Of a stretch of 64,000 bases of DNA, positions 24,981 to 34,665 are shown in pieces. The DNA is from Shimia_B sp038527375. Its GTDB lineage: Bacteria > Pseudomonadota > Alphaproteobacteria > Rhodobacterales > Rhodobacteraceae. The notes beneath the pieces were generated by a model. It searched no databases and was not told the DNA's origin. It was given only the letters and a program-made list of their open reading frames with translations. The position numbers and the translations under genes were made by a program. The DNA is taken from the NCBI GenBank assembly GCA_038527375.1, contig JBCBFU010000010.1, forward strand, positions 1 through 64,000. Direction: 5' to 3'. The first letter of the stretch is position 1; each line of letters starts with the position of its first letter.

Positions 24981-26384
24981 ATGACCACCCCAACCATTTC
25001 CCTGCGCAATTCCGCAACCCGCACCGTCGAGGCGTTCACGCCTTTGGATGCCGCCAACGTGCGGATGTATCTGTGCGGACCCACGGTCTATTCGCGCGCC
25101 CATCTGGGCAATGCGCGCCCCGTGATCATGTTCGACGTGCTCTACCGCCTGCTGCACAGCGTCTATGGCCGCGAGGCTGTCACCTATGTGCGCAACTTCA
25201 CGGACGTGGACGACAAGATCAACGCGACCGCGCTGGAACGGCGCGAGGCGGGCGCAGATGGCACGCTGGAAGAGCTGATCGCCGAACGCACGGACGAGAC
25301 GATCGCGTGGTATCACGCGGATATGGACGCGCTGGGTGCGATGCGCCCGGATAGCGAGCCGCGCGCCACGGGCTATATCGGTCAGATGGTGGCGCTGATC
25401 GAGGATTTGGCCGCCAAGGGGTTCGCCTATGCGCGCGAGGATCACGTGCTCTTTCGCGTGCGCGCCTACGAGGCCTATGGCGCGCTGTCGGGTCGGTCGG
25501 TTGATGACATGATCGCGGGCGCGCGGGTCGAAGTCGCGCCCTACAAAGAGGATCCGATGGACTTCGTCCTCTGGAAACCATCGGATGACGATCTTCCGGG
25601 GTGGGACGGACCCGTGATCGACGGCGTGCAAGTCGCCCGTGGGCGGCCAGGTTGGCATATCGAATGCTCGGCGATGGCTGCCGATCTGCTGGGGCCGGAG
25701 TTTGACATCCACGGCGGCGGAATCGACCTGCAGTTTCCGCACCACGAAAACGAGATTGCGCAGAGCAAATGCGCGGGCCACGCCTTTGCGCGCTACTGGC
25801 TCCATAACGAGATGCTGCGCGTCGAGGGGCAGAAGATGTCCAAGTCGCTGGGCAACTTCTTTACGGTGCGCGATCTGCTGGATCAGGGGATCCCGGGCGA
25901 GGTCATCCGCTACGTCTTCCTGATGACGCATTACGCCAAGCCGATGGACTGGACCGAGGCCAAGCGCGCCGAGGCCGATGCGGCGCTCCGCAAGTGGCGT
26001 GCGATGGCGGCTGAAGGTGGGGCGGTGGACGCACAGGTCCTCGCGGCAGTGGCTGATGATCTCAACACGCCGGGTGCGCTGGCGCGTCTGCACCAATTGG
26101 CAGCATCGGGTGACGGAGCGGCTTTGGCGGCCTCCGCACGGCTTTTGGGCCTGTTGCTCCCCGATATGGGCGATTGGGCAGAGGCACCCGATGTCGACCT
26201 GTCAGCGTGGGAGGCCAAGCTGACCGAGGCGCGCGCGCAGGCGATGGAGACCAAGGATTTCTCGCAGGTCGATACGTTGAAATCCGCGCTGGTGGCAGCG
26301 GGGGTCGAGGTGCGCATGTCCAAGGCGGGCGTTGAATTGATGCCGGGCTCCAACTTTGACGCAGGGAAGCTTGATGCCGTTTGA
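24981..26384 (+). CDS. cysS: Cysteinyl-tRNA synthetase
   Basis: 467 residues. Zinc Cys32 in MYLCGPTVYSRAHLGNARP containing the HIGH-like HLGN, GWHIECSAM, HGGGIDLQFPHHENEIAQS, and KMSKS at 285-289. Full length. Followed after 47 bases by cimA. Confidence 0.98.
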   Translation: MTTPTISLRNSATRTVEAFTPLDAANVRMYLCGPTVYSRAHLGNARPVIMFDVLYRLLHSVYGREAVTYVRNFTDVDDKINATALERREAGADGTLEELIAERTDETIAWYHADMDALGAMRPDSEPRATGYIGQMVALIEDLAAKGFAYAREDHVLFRVRAYEAYGALSGRSVDDMIAGARVEVAPYKEDPMDFVLWKPSDDDLPGWDGPVIDGVQVARGRPGWHIECSAMAADLLGPEFDIHGGGIDLQFPHHENEIAQSKCAGHAFARYWLHNEMLRVEGQKMSKSLGNFFTVRDLLDQGIPGEVIRYVFLMTHYAKPMDWTEAKRAEADAALRKWRAMAAEGGAVDAQVLAAVADDLNTPGALARLHQLAASGDGAALAASARLLGLLLPDMGDWAEAPDVDLSAWEAKLTEARAQAMETKDFSQVDTLKSALVAAGVEVRMSKAGVELMPGSNFDAGKLDAV

Positions 26385-26431
26385 TTTGAAGACCGGCGGC
26401 TCCCGCCGGGAATTTGGGTGGAGCTGAGCGT

Positions 26432-28054
26432 ATGACCAAAGACCGCATCTACCTCTTCGACACCACTCTGCGCGACGGGCAGCAGACCCAAGGCGTGCAG
26501 TTCTCGACCGCTGAGAAACACCAGATCGCCCAAGGTCTCGACGCGCTGGGGATCGACTACATTGAAGGCGGGTGGCCGGGTGCCAACCCGACCGATAGCG
26601 AGTTCTTCGACGCCCCACCCAAGACACGCGCGCGGTTCACCGCTTTTGGCATGACCAAACGCTCTGGCCGGTCGGCGGAGAATGACGATGTTTTGGGCGC
26701 TGTGATGAATGCAGGCACCGACACCGTCTGCCTCGTGGGCAAGAGCCATGATTTCCACGTGACCGAAGCGCTTGGCATCCCGCTGGAAGACAACATCGAC
26801 AATATCGCGGCGTCGATGGCCCATATCGCGGGGCAGGGGCGCGAGGCGCTCTTTGACGCCGAACACTTCTTTGACGGCTACAAGGACAACCCGGACTATG
26901 CCGTGGCCTGTCTTCGTGCTGCGCTCGATGCGGGCGCGCGCTGGGTGGTGCTCTGCGACACTAATGGTGGCACGCTGCCTGAGGAAATCGGGCGCATCAC
27001 GTCAGAGGTGATCGCGCAGGGCATCCCCGGGAATCACTTGGGCATCCACACTCACAACGACACCGAAACCGCCGTCGCGGGCGCTTTGGCTGCCGTCCTC
27101 GCCGGTGCACGCCAGATCCAAGGCACGCTGAACGGGTTGGGGGAACGCTGTGGCAATGCCTCGCTGACGTCGATCATCCCCGTGCTGCTCCTGAAGGAGC
27201 CCTATCGCTCGCGCTTTGAAACGGGGGTGAGTGCCGAGGCGCTGTCTGGCCTCACACGCCTCTCGCGCCAGTTGGACGACATCCTGAACCGCGTGCCTCA
27301 ACGCAACCGGCCCTTCACAGGGTCGTCGGCCTTTGCGCACAAGGCGGGCCTGCACGTGTCGGCCCTGCTCAAGAACCCCGCGACCTACGAGCATATCGAC
27401 CCGGCCGAGGTCGGCAATGCGCGGGTGATCCCGATGTCGAACCAGGCGGGACAGTCGAACCTGCGCTCGCGTCTGGCCGATCTTGGCCTGACCGTTGCTG
27501 CGGGCGACCCGGCCCTGGGCGGCATACTTGAGGATATCAAAACGCGCGAGGCCGCGGGATACGCCTACGATAGCGCGCAAGCCTCGTTCGAGTTGCTGGC
27601 GCGCGCGGCGCTGGGTCAGGTGCCTGAGTTCTTTGAGGTCAAACGCTACCGCGTGACGGTCGAGCGGCGCAAAAACAAGTACAACCAGATGGTGTCGGTC
27701 TCCGAGGCCGTCGTCGTCGTGAAGGTCGGCGATGACAAGATGCTGTCCGTGTCCGAGAGCCATGATGAAACCGGATCGGATCGCGGCCCGGTCAACGCGC
27801 TCTGGCGGGCGCTGGCCAAGGATTTGGGGCCCTATCAGTCTCTGATCGACGATATGCGGCTCGTGGATTTCAAGGTCCGCATCACCGATGGCGGGACCGA
27901 GGCCGTGACCCGCGTCATCATCGACAGTGCCGATGGCGACGGCAACAGTTGGTCCACGGTGGGCGTCAGCGCCAACATCGTCGATGCGTCGTTCGAGGCG
28001 CTTCTGGACGCCGTCCGCTGGAAGCTGATCCGCGACGGGGCCAAACCCGTCTGA
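26432..28054 (+). CDS. cimA: Citramalate synthase
   Basis: 540 residues, HMGL-like acyltransferase condensing pyruvate and acetyl-CoA to (R)-citramalate, giving threonine-independent isoleucine. Markers: FDTTLRDGQQTQGV at the N-terminus, GGWPGANPTDSEF, LCDTNGGTLPEE, LGIHTHNDTETAVA, NRPFTGSSAFAHKAGLH, and a C-terminal LeuA-type regulatory domain (about 390-540). The GWPGANP entry separates it from 2-isopropylmalate synthase. Start at 26432 after GGAG. The stop overlaps the next gene by one base. Confidence 0.92.
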   Translation: MTKDRIYLFDTTLRDGQQTQGVQFSTAEKHQIAQGLDALGIDYIEGGWPGANPTDSEFFDAPPKTRARFTAFGMTKRSGRSAENDDVLGAVMNAGTDTVCLVGKSHDFHVTEALGIPLEDNIDNIAASMAHIAGQGREALFDAEHFFDGYKDNPDYAVACLRAALDAGARWVVLCDTNGGTLPEEIGRITSEVIAQGIPGNHLGIHTHNDTETAVAGALAAVLAGARQIQGTLNGLGERCGNASLTSIIPVLLLKEPYRSRFETGVSAEALSGLTRLSRQLDDILNRVPQRNRPFTGSSAFAHKAGLHVSALLKNPATYEHIDPAEVGNARVIPMSNQAGQSNLRSRLADLGLTVAAGDPALGGILEDIKTREAAGYAYDSAQASFELLARAALGQVPEFFEVKRYRVTVERRKNKYNQMVSVSEAVVVVKVGDDKMLSVSESHDETGSDRGPVNALWRALAKDLGPYQSLIDDMRLVDFKVRITDGGTEAVTRVIIDSADGDGNSWSTVGVSANIVDASFEALLDAVRWKLIRDGAKPV

Positions 28055-28785
28055 TGTCGTTTGAGGCTTGCGCGCAGATCGTCGAAAAGGCCGACCCCGA
28101 ACGGTTCGCGGCGGCCATGTCCGTGCCGCTCGATGCGCGGCGGGTGCTGATGCCGCTTTATGCGTTCAATACCGAAATCGTGCGCGCCCCGTGGATGACG
28201 CAAGAACCCATGATCGCAGAGATGCGCCTGCAATGGTGGCGCGACGCGCTGGAGGAGATCGCCGAAGGCGGGCCGGTCCGGCGCCACGAGGTTACGACGC
28301 CCTTGGCCGAGGTCCTGCCAGCGGAGGCCGCGCGCCTTTTGGATGACACCGTCGCCGCCCGTCGGTGGGAGGTGTATCGCGATCCCTTTGCCGATATGGC
28401 GGCCCTTGAAGCGTATCTGACCGACACGACCGGCAAGCTGACCGAGGCCGCCGCCATGGCGCTGGGGCGTCCCGTTGCGAACCAGCGGCAGTTTGGGTTC
28501 GGTGTGGGGCTCGCCCGGTTTTTGGCGGCGGTGCCTGTCCTCATCGAACAGGGGCGCAGGCCCTTGCCCGAGGGTGATCTGGCGGCGCTCGCTGCGCGGG
28601 GTCGGGCCGCGCTCAAAGGTGGCAGCGGGCCGGAATGCGTCGAGGGTTTCCTCGCCGCGCCGCTGTTGAAACAGGTGGAACGCAACCCCGGCGCCGTGAT
28701 GGACGGGTTGCAGGAAATGGCCCCGCTGCGCCGGTCTTTGCGCTTGGCGCGCGCAGCGTCCGGTTGGTTGAACTACGCGTCCTAG
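28054..28785 (+). CDS. Squalene/phytoene synthase-like protein without Asp-rich motif (NDUFAF6-like)
   Basis: 243 residues, short for the family (about 280-350). Fold family seen from DARRVLMPLYAFNTEIVR, EMRLQWWRDALEEIAEG and GVGLARFLAAVPVL. The DxxxD metal motif that should follow YAF is replaced by NTEI, and no second DxxxD is evident, so prenyl-diphosphate chemistry is unlikely. The replaced segment resembles mitochondrial complex I assembly factor NDUFAF6. It overlaps the cimA stop by one base. It could assist respiratory complex I; this is inference. Confidence 0.8.
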   Translation: MSFEACAQIVEKADPERFAAAMSVPLDARRVLMPLYAFNTEIVRAPWMTQEPMIAEMRLQWWRDALEEIAEGGPVRRHEVTTPLAEVLPAEAARLLDDTVAARRWEVYRDPFADMAALEAYLTDTTGKLTEAAAMALGRPVANQRQFGFGVGLARFLAAVPVLIEQGRRPLPEGDLAALAARGRAALKGGSGPECVEGFLAAPLLKQVERNPGAVMDGLQEMAPLRRSLRLARAASGWLNYAS

Positions 28786-30011
28786 GCCGCAGCCCGGTGG
28801 CGCAAGACCACCCAGATCAACGATCCGCCTGCCACCATCAGAAACGGCACCATCGCATAATTGACCGCGTTCCAGCCCGCCACCACAGAAGAGCCCGAGC
28901 AATTCATCAGCCCGCCCGAGGCGAGCGAGGCGATAGTGACAAAGCCAAAGACAAGGGCGTCATTGATCCCTTGCACGCGGCCACGCTCCTCAGGTGCGTG
29001 GTTTGCGGTCAGCATCGTGGTGGCCCCGATGAAACCGAAATTCCACCCGATCCCCAGCAGCACAAGCGCGAGGAAGAAATTGGTCAGCTCGACACCGGAC
29101 AGGGCCACGACACCTGCGGCGGCGAGGATCACGAGGCCCGCGCCGACGATGCGGTCCACGCCGAACCGCGCGATCAGGTGCCCAGTGAAGAAGGACGGCG
29201 CGAACATCGCGATCACATGCGCCGACACCACGTCCGCGGCGTTCCCGGCGGTGAACCCGCAGCCCACCACAGCGATTGGGGTCGAAGTCATCACAAGGTT
29301 CATCAGCGCGTAGGCCACCATCGCGCAGACCATGGCGACGGCGATCCGGGGCGTGGTCAGCAATTCAAAGGTCGACCGCCCGCGCGTGGCCTTGGGGCCG
29401 GGCTTTGGCGGTTTGGGGATGTCCAGCAGGAAGAACAGGACCATGCCGATCAGGTTGATCCCCGCTGCAACAAGGTAGGTCCCGAGGAACGGCACCGCAA
29501 AAAGGTCGTTGGTCACCTTGGTCAGTTGCGGCCCAAGCAGCGCCGACAGAAGGCCACCTGCCATCACATAGCTGATCGCCTTGGGCCGATAGTCGTCCGA
29601 GGCCGTATCGGTCGCCGCAAAGCGGTAGAAGCCCTGCGCGGACATATACATGCCCGTCATGTAGGACCCGACCAGCAGCAGCCAGAAGTTGCCCAGCGAC
29701 AGGGCATAAGCCCCGATAAGCGCCCCGATAAGGCCACCGGTCGACCCGATCAGGAAGCCCGTGCGGCGCCCCGAATGCTGCATGACGTTCGACAGCCACG
29801 GCGCCGTGGTCATGGAGCCGAAGACGATCAGCGATATGGGCAGAGTGGCGAGGCAGGGATTGGGCGACAGCATCTGCCCGGCCAACCCGCCGATCACAAA
29901 GATCATCGTGATCTGGCTGCCCAACACGGCCTGCGCCGCCACCAGCACCCAGACATTGCGTCTGGCGCGGCGGTCGTCGGTGAGATCGGGAGTTGCGGAC
30001 AGATCACTCAT
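28782..30011 (-). CDS. MFS transporter
   Basis: 409 residues, about 12 transmembrane segments. Opening RNVWVLVAAQAVLGSQITMIFVIGGLAG, loop QHSGRRTGFLIGSTGGLIGA between helices 2 and 3, and HAPEERGRVQGINDALVFGFVTIASL in the second half. The substrate is unknown. Convergent with the NDUFAF6-like gene (4-base overlap), head-to-tail with cobB. Confidence 0.88.
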   Translation of the reverse strand: MSDLSATPDLTDDRRARRNVWVLVAAQAVLGSQITMIFVIGGLAGQMLSPNPCLATLPISLIVFGSMTTAPWLSNVMQHSGRRTGFLIGSTGGLIGALIGAYALSLGNFWLLLVGSYMTGMYMSAQGFYRFAATDTASDDYRPKAISYVMAGGLLSALLGPQLTKVTNDLFAVPFLGTYLVAAGINLIGMVLFFLLDIPKPPKPGPKATRGRSTFELLTTPRIAVAMVCAMVAYALMNLVMTSTPIAVVGCGFTAGNAADVVSAHVIAMFAPSFFTGHLIARFGVDRIVGAGLVILAAAGVVALSGVELTNFFLALVLLGIGWNFGFIGATTMLTANHAPEERGRVQGINDALVFGFVTIASLASGGLMNCSGSSVVAGWNAVNYAMVPFLMVAGGSLIWVVLRHRAAA

Positions 30012-30021
30012 GGCGTCGTGG

Positions 30022-31299
30022 TTATGCGCTCTGCCCTGTGGGGTCCAGCGCGATCAGATGGGCGTAGGATCCCATGACCCGCCCATTGCGCAAACCCATA
30101 TCGGGCAGTTGCGCGCCATCGGCGTCCCGGACGTCGCTGAACAGCGGCGTACCCCGGGCAGAGAGTTCCGTGGAATGGTGAAACTCGTGCCCGCGCCATG
30201 CACCAGCAAGCGGGCCATGACCCGTCAAATGGCGGTAGCCAAGGTGGAGTTTGCGTTTGGCAAAGGAGGTCTCTAAGCGCAGGAGGCCCAGCATCTCGTG
30301 CCGCGTCCCGTCGGCATCTGTCAGGCCGTCTCCCAACGTCATGTAGCCCCCGCATTCCCCATGCACCGGCCGGGTTTCGGCATGGCGGCGCAGGCCCGCC
30401 ATGAAGCTGTCTGCCGTAGCCAAGCGCCCGGCATGCAGTTCGGGGTAGCCGCCGGGCAGATAGATCGCGTCGGCCTCCGGCGCGGGCTCATCTGCGAGGG
30501 GCGAAAAGGTCACGACCTCGGCCCCGGCGGCGTGCCAAGCGTCGCCCAAATGCGGATAGAAGAACGCAAACGCGTGGTCTTGGGCCACTGCAATCCGTTG
30601 GCCCAACGGTGGGATATGCGCGGTGGGTGTCACAGGCGTGGCATCCGGCATATCGCCCAACAACAACTGAGCCTCTGGCAGCGCGTCGGCCACCGTGTCG
30701 AGCCATGGCGCAAGATCGCTTTGCTCGCGGGCCTGGACCAGTCCCAGATGGCGGCTGGGTCTGGCCAGATCGGGATCGCGTTGGATCACGGCCCGCACGG
30801 GCGGCAGGTCAACACGCTCCAGGGCCGCGCGCAGCATGGCCGCGTGGCGCCGGCTGCCCACGTTGTTCAGGACAAGGCCGTGAAACCGCAAAGCCGGATC
30901 GAACCGCGTGAAGCCCTGCACGAGCGCGGCGATGGAATGCGAGGTCGACGCGCAATCCACCACCAGCAGGATCGGGATATCAAAGCGTCGTGCGACCTCG
31001 GCCGCTGATCCAGCGCCCGTCAGGCCCGCGCCGTCGAAGAGGCCCATGGCGCTTTCGATCACAAGAGGGCCGGGGCCAGCGATCAGCTGGCTTTGCAGCG
31101 CATCATCCATCGCCCACGGGTCCAGATTGCGGGCGGGGCGGCCCGTCGCCGAGATGTGATAGCCGGGATCGATGTAGTCGGGGCCTAGTTTGAGCGTCCG
31201 TGGCGGCGTCCCTGCACGCGCGAGTGCGCGCATGATGCCAAGAGACACCGTGGTTTTGCCCGACCCGGACCGGGCCGCGGCGATCAGGATCGCCTTCAT
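30022..31299 (-). CDS. cobB: Cobyrinate a,c-diamide synthase
   Basis: 425 residues. ATP- and glutamine-dependent amidation of (hydrogeno)cobyrinate side chains a and c. N-terminal dethiobiotin-synthetase-like P-loop SGSGKTTVSLGIM (11-23), LKLGPDYIDPGYH, and a C-terminal class I glutaminase with nucleophile Cys316 in HGECGGYM. Start at 31299 (MKAILIAAARS). Overlaps cobA by 4 bases. Confidence 0.93.
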   Translation of the reverse strand: MKAILIAAARSGSGKTTVSLGIMRALARAGTPPRTLKLGPDYIDPGYHISATGRPARNLDPWAMDDALQSQLIAGPGPLVIESAMGLFDGAGLTGAGSAAEVARRFDIPILLVVDCASTSHSIAALVQGFTRFDPALRFHGLVLNNVGSRRHAAMLRAALERVDLPPVRAVIQRDPDLARPSRHLGLVQAREQSDLAPWLDTVADALPEAQLLLGDMPDATPVTPTAHIPPLGQRIAVAQDHAFAFFYPHLGDAWHAAGAEVVTFSPLADEPAPEADAIYLPGGYPELHAGRLATADSFMAGLRRHAETRPVHGECGGYMTLGDGLTDADGTRHEMLGLLRLETSFAKRKLHLGYRHLTGHGPLAGAWRGHEFHHSTELSARGTPLFSDVRDADGAQLPDMGLRNGRVMGSYAHLIALDPTGQSA

Positions 31300-32156
31300 G
31301 CGCTTTCGGCGGGCCGTCCACGCTCCAGCGGGTCGAGGTTGCGGGGGGCCACGCCTGCGGCCATGGCCTGCCAATCCAGCGCCTGACGCAACAACACGCC
31401 GCGGCCCACGCAAATGATCGACGGCGGGGTCAGTCCGGCCTCGGCCACGTCGCCCACCGCACGCGCCAGTGTCGTTTCCAGCACGCGTTGATCGGCATGG
31501 GTGGCGGTCGTGACGATGCCCACCGGTTCATCCGCCGGGCGGCCTGCCGCCATCAACGCGTCCGCGATATGTCCCAGATGTTTCATGCCCATGTAGATCA
31601 CGATCATCTGCGACCCGCGTGCGATGGCCTGCCAGTCGAGGGACGATGTCGCGGCCCCGGTCTGGTCATGGCCCGTTACGAAGGTTACCGACTGGTTCAC
31701 GTCCCGGTGGGTGACAGGGATGCCCGCATAGGCCAGCCCACCGATCCCGGCGCTGATGCCCGGAATGATGCGGATGGGGACGCCGTGTTGTACGAGCGTC
31801 TGCGCCTCTTCCCCGCCGCGCCCAAAGACGAAGGGGTCCCCACCTTTGAGCCGGAGCACACGCTTTCCGGCGCGCGCGAGGTCCACGAGCCTGAGCGAGA
31901 TATCCCGCTGCTTTGCCGACGGTTTTCCGCCACGTTTGCCCGCATAGACCTTCTCTGCCTGCGGGGCCCAATCGAGGATGCCGTCGCCCACAAGCGCGTC
32001 ATAAACGATCACATCCGCCTGCCTGAGCGCATTGAGCGCGTGCAGCGTCAACAGCCCCGGATCGCCGGGACCTGCACCACATAGCCAGACCCAGCCCGGC
32101 TGAAGCGCAGGCCACTGCTGATCTGGCAGGGTGGGGAGGTCGGGTGCGGACGTCAT
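31296..32156 (-). CDS. cobA: Uroporphyrinogen-III C-methyltransferase
   Basis: 286 residues, SAM-dependent methylation at C2 and C7 giving precorrin-2. Tetrapyrrole methylase marks: VWLCGAGPGDPGLLTLHAL, VYDALVGDGIL, GKRGGKPS, RLKGGDPFVFGRGGEEA, GISAGIGGLAYAGIPVTHR. It has about 20 extra N-terminal residues. Coupled to cobB; divergent from cbiD. Confidence 0.94.
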   Translation of the reverse strand: MTSAPDLPTLPDQQWPALQPGWVWLCGAGPGDPGLLTLHALNALRQADVIVYDALVGDGILDWAPQAEKVYAGKRGGKPSAKQRDISLRLVDLARAGKRVLRLKGGDPFVFGRGGEEAQTLVQHGVPIRIIPGISAGIGGLAYAGIPVTHRDVNQSVTFVTGHDQTGAATSSLDWQAIARGSQMIVIYMGMKHLGHIADALMAAGRPADEPVGIVTTATHADQRVLETTLARAVGDVAEAGLTPPSIICVGRGVLLRQALDWQAMAAGVAPRNLDPLERGRPAESA

Positions 32157-32254
32157 GGGCCCTGTCTAGGGCAGCAGGCACGCACTGACCAGCGGGATAG
32201 CGACACGCCGCTGGCGGCTTGCGGCACGGGATCGCGTGGCTATGATCCCGCCCA

Positions 32255-33310
32255 ATGGCACGCAAACCCGAGGGAGAGCTGCGCCGGGGTTGGACCACTG
32301 GCGCCTGCGCAGCCGCCGCGACCAAAGCGGCGTGCCAGTTGCTGTGGCAAGGCGGCCCTGTGCGCGAGGTGCAAATCACGCTGCCCAAGGGCGAGACGCC
32401 GGTTTTTGCATTGGCCCATGTGGCGCAGGGCGACGGCTGGGTGGAAGTGGGCATTACCAAGGATGCAGGCGACGACCCGGATGTCACCCACGGCGCGCTG
32501 ATCGTGGCGCGCGTGACCCCCGGCGGGCAGGGCGTGCGCTTTGCTGCTGGTGCGGGCGTGGGCACGGTCACCAAGGCAGGTCTGCCCATCGCGGTGGGAG
32601 AGCCGTCGATCAATCCCGTGCCCCGCCAGATGATCACACAAAGCGTCACGGAGGTCGCGCAAGCCACTGGGCAGGGTGCGGATGCGCTGGTCACGGTGTC
32701 GGTCCCCGGCGGCGAAGAGCTGGCCAAGAAGACGTGGAACCCGCGACTGGGGATCGAAGGCGGCATTTCGATCCTCGGCACCACGGGGATCGTGCGCCCG
32801 TTTTCCTGCGCCGCCTGGATCGCTTCGATCCATCGCGGCATCGACGTGGCGCGGGCGGCGGGTTTGCCCCATGTGGCGGGCTGCACCGGGGCGACCAGCG
32901 AAAAGGTTGTGCAAGCGGAACTGGGCCTGCCCGATCACGCGATGCTCGACATGGGGGATTTTGCGGGTGGGCTGCTGAAATACCTCGCCAAAGCGCCCAG
33001 CCCCAATCCCATCGCAGAGATCACCATCGGTGGCGGGATCGGCAAGATGACGAAACTCGCCCAAGGCGCGCGTGATCTGCATTCCGGGCGCAGTCAGGTG
33101 GATTTCGACGCGCTCGCCCGCGATTTTGACCGCCCGGACGTGGCGGGCATGAACACGGCGCTGCAAGTCTATGAAGAGCTTGGCGAACCCTTTGCCGCGC
33201 AGACCGCGACCCGGGCGCGGGACCACGCACAACAGATGCTCGCGGGCTGCGACACGCGGGTGCATGTGGTTGTGATCGACCGCGCGGGCAGCGTATTGGC
33301 GCGGGCATGA
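32255..33310 (+). CDS. cbiD: Cobalt-precorrin-5B C1-methyltransferase
   Basis: 351 residues. CbiD marks: LRRGWTTGACAAAATKAA, KDAGDDPDVTHGALI, GGISILGTTGIVRPFS, GCTGATSEKVVQAELGL. The 98 bases between cobA and cbiD hold a gggatc/gatccc hairpin but no recognisable cobalamin riboswitch B12 box. Coupled by ATGA overlap to cobK. Confidence 0.94.
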   Translation: MARKPEGELRRGWTTGACAAAATKAACQLLWQGGPVREVQITLPKGETPVFALAHVAQGDGWVEVGITKDAGDDPDVTHGALIVARVTPGGQGVRFAAGAGVGTVTKAGLPIAVGEPSINPVPRQMITQSVTEVAQATGQGADALVTVSVPGGEELAKKTWNPRLGIEGGISILGTTGIVRPFSCAAWIASIHRGIDVARAAGLPHVAGCTGATSEKVVQAELGLPDHAMLDMGDFAGGLLKYLAKAPSPNPIAEITIGGGIGKMTKLAQGARDLHSGRSQVDFDALARDFDRPDVAGMNTALQVYEELGEPFAAQTATRARDHAQQMLAGCDTRVHVVVIDRAGSVLARA

Positions 33311-34032
33311 TCCTTCTCCTTGCCGGAACGTCCGAGGCGCGCGATATCGCCCATGCCCTCGCTGCCGGGGGCTTTGCGGCCACTGCATCGCTTGCTGGCG
33401 CAACGCGGGAACCCGCGCCGCTGGCGGTGCCCACACGGCATGGAGGCTTTGGCGGCGCGGCTGGGTTCACGAGCGTGTTGGAGGACTTGGGCGTCACCGC
33501 CATTATCGACGCCACGCACCCCTTTGCAGCGCGGATATCGCAGCGGACCCAATCCATCGCGGCCGCGCGCGGTCTGCCGTATCTTCAGGTCCTGCGCCCC
33601 GCATGGGCCCCGCGCCCGGACGACCGCTGGCACATGGTCACGCGGGAGGAGGAGGTAGCAACTCTTGTTCCCGTTGGCGCCACGGCTTTCCTCGCCACCG
33701 GGCGGCAGACGCTGTCGCGCTTTGCCAATATGACGGGGCGCACGCTCTATTGCCGCCAGATCGACCCGCCCGATGGCGCGTTCCCCTTTGCAGGCGGCAG
33801 CTACGTGATCGGGCGGCCGCCCTTCACCGTGGAGGATGAGATCGAAACCTTTACGCGTCTCGATGTGGATTGGCTGGTGGTCAAGAACGCCGGCGGCGCG
33901 GCCTCGGCGACCAAGCTGGAGGCGGCGCGCCTGTTGCGCAAACGCGTGGCCATGATCGACCGCCCGACCCAGCCGCCCGGCGACAAGGCCATTGATGTCG
34001 ACGAGGCGCTCGCCTGGGTGGCTGCGCTTTGA
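33307..34032 (+). CDS. cobK: Precorrin-6A reductase
   Basis: 241 residues, NADPH-dependent reduction of (cobalt-)precorrin-6A. Opening ILLLAGTSEARDIAHALA, DATHPFAARIS, FLATGRQTLSRFA, VVKNAGGAASATKLEAAR. Starts inside the cbiD stop (ATGA). Confidence 0.94.
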   Translation: MILLLAGTSEARDIAHALAAGGFAATASLAGATREPAPLAVPTRHGGFGGAAGFTSVLEDLGVTAIIDATHPFAARISQRTQSIAAARGLPYLQVLRPAWAPRPDDRWHMVTREEEVATLVPVGATAFLATGRQTLSRFANMTGRTLYCRQIDPPDGAFPFAGGSYVIGRPPFTVEDEIETFTRLDVDWLVVKNAGGAASATKLEAARLLRKRVAMIDRPTQPPGDKAIDVDEALAWVAAL

Positions 34033-34664
34033 AGTCTCCGGGGAAGATCATCGAAACGCAGGCGGATGTGGACGAAGGCGCCGATTGGCTCGCGGCGCGG
34101 GACCCGGCCCTTGCCAAGGCCTACACGATTGCGGGGCAACTGCCGCTGCGGCGCAAGCCCGAAGGCTTTGCCGAACTGGTCCATGCCATCGTCGCGCAAC
34201 AGGTGTCGGTCGCATCCGCTGCGGCGATGTCAGCCAAGGTGGCCGAGGCCGGGCTGTTGACGCCTGAGGCCGTGCTGGCCACGCCCGACGCGGATATGCG
34301 CGCCATCGGCCTGACACGGCAAAAAGTCCGCTACATCCGGGCGCTGGCCAAGGCGGGGATCGACTATGACGCCCTTCGCACGCTTCCCGACCGAGAGGCG
34401 ATCAAGGTGCTGACCTCGGTCACGGGGATCGGGGTCTGGACGGCGGAAATCTATCTGATGTTTTCGCTGGGACGCGCAGATGTGCTGGCTGCGGGCGATC
34501 TGGCCATTCAGGAGGCGGTGCGTCTGGTCTACGGCCTCGAGGCCCGCCCGAGCGAGCGGGAGTTGCGCGTCATGGCCGAGGCGTGGAGCCCGTGGCGCGC
34601 GGTTGCGGGGCGCCTTTTCTGGGCCTACTACATGGCGCAGCGCAATTGGGAAGGGCCTTGGTGA
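34029..34664 (+). CDS. DNA-3-methyladenine glycosylase II-type protein (HhH-GPD)
   Basis: 211 residues from a TTG start overlapping the cobK stop. Removes alkylated bases. Helix-hairpin-helix VTGIGVWTAEIYLMFSLG at about 131-148 and the catalytic Asp157 in AAGDLAIQEAV. It lacks the N-terminal AlkA domain, as is usual for this short subfamily. Confidence 0.9.
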   Translation: MKSPGKIIETQADVDEGADWLAARDPALAKAYTIAGQLPLRRKPEGFAELVHAIVAQQVSVASAAAMSAKVAEAGLLTPEAVLATPDADMRAIGLTRQKVRYIRALAKAGIDYDALRTLPDREAIKVLTSVTGIGVWTAEIYLMFSLGRADVLAAGDLAIQEAVRLVYGLEARPSERELRVMAEAWSPWRAVAGRLFWAYYMAQRNWEGPW

Positions 34665-34665
34665 C

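Noticed and set aside
32157..32254. Cobalamin riboswitch between cobA and cbiD
   Set aside because: The gap is only 98 bases, shows a simple gggatc/gatccc hairpin and no recognisable B12 box; too short for the full element.
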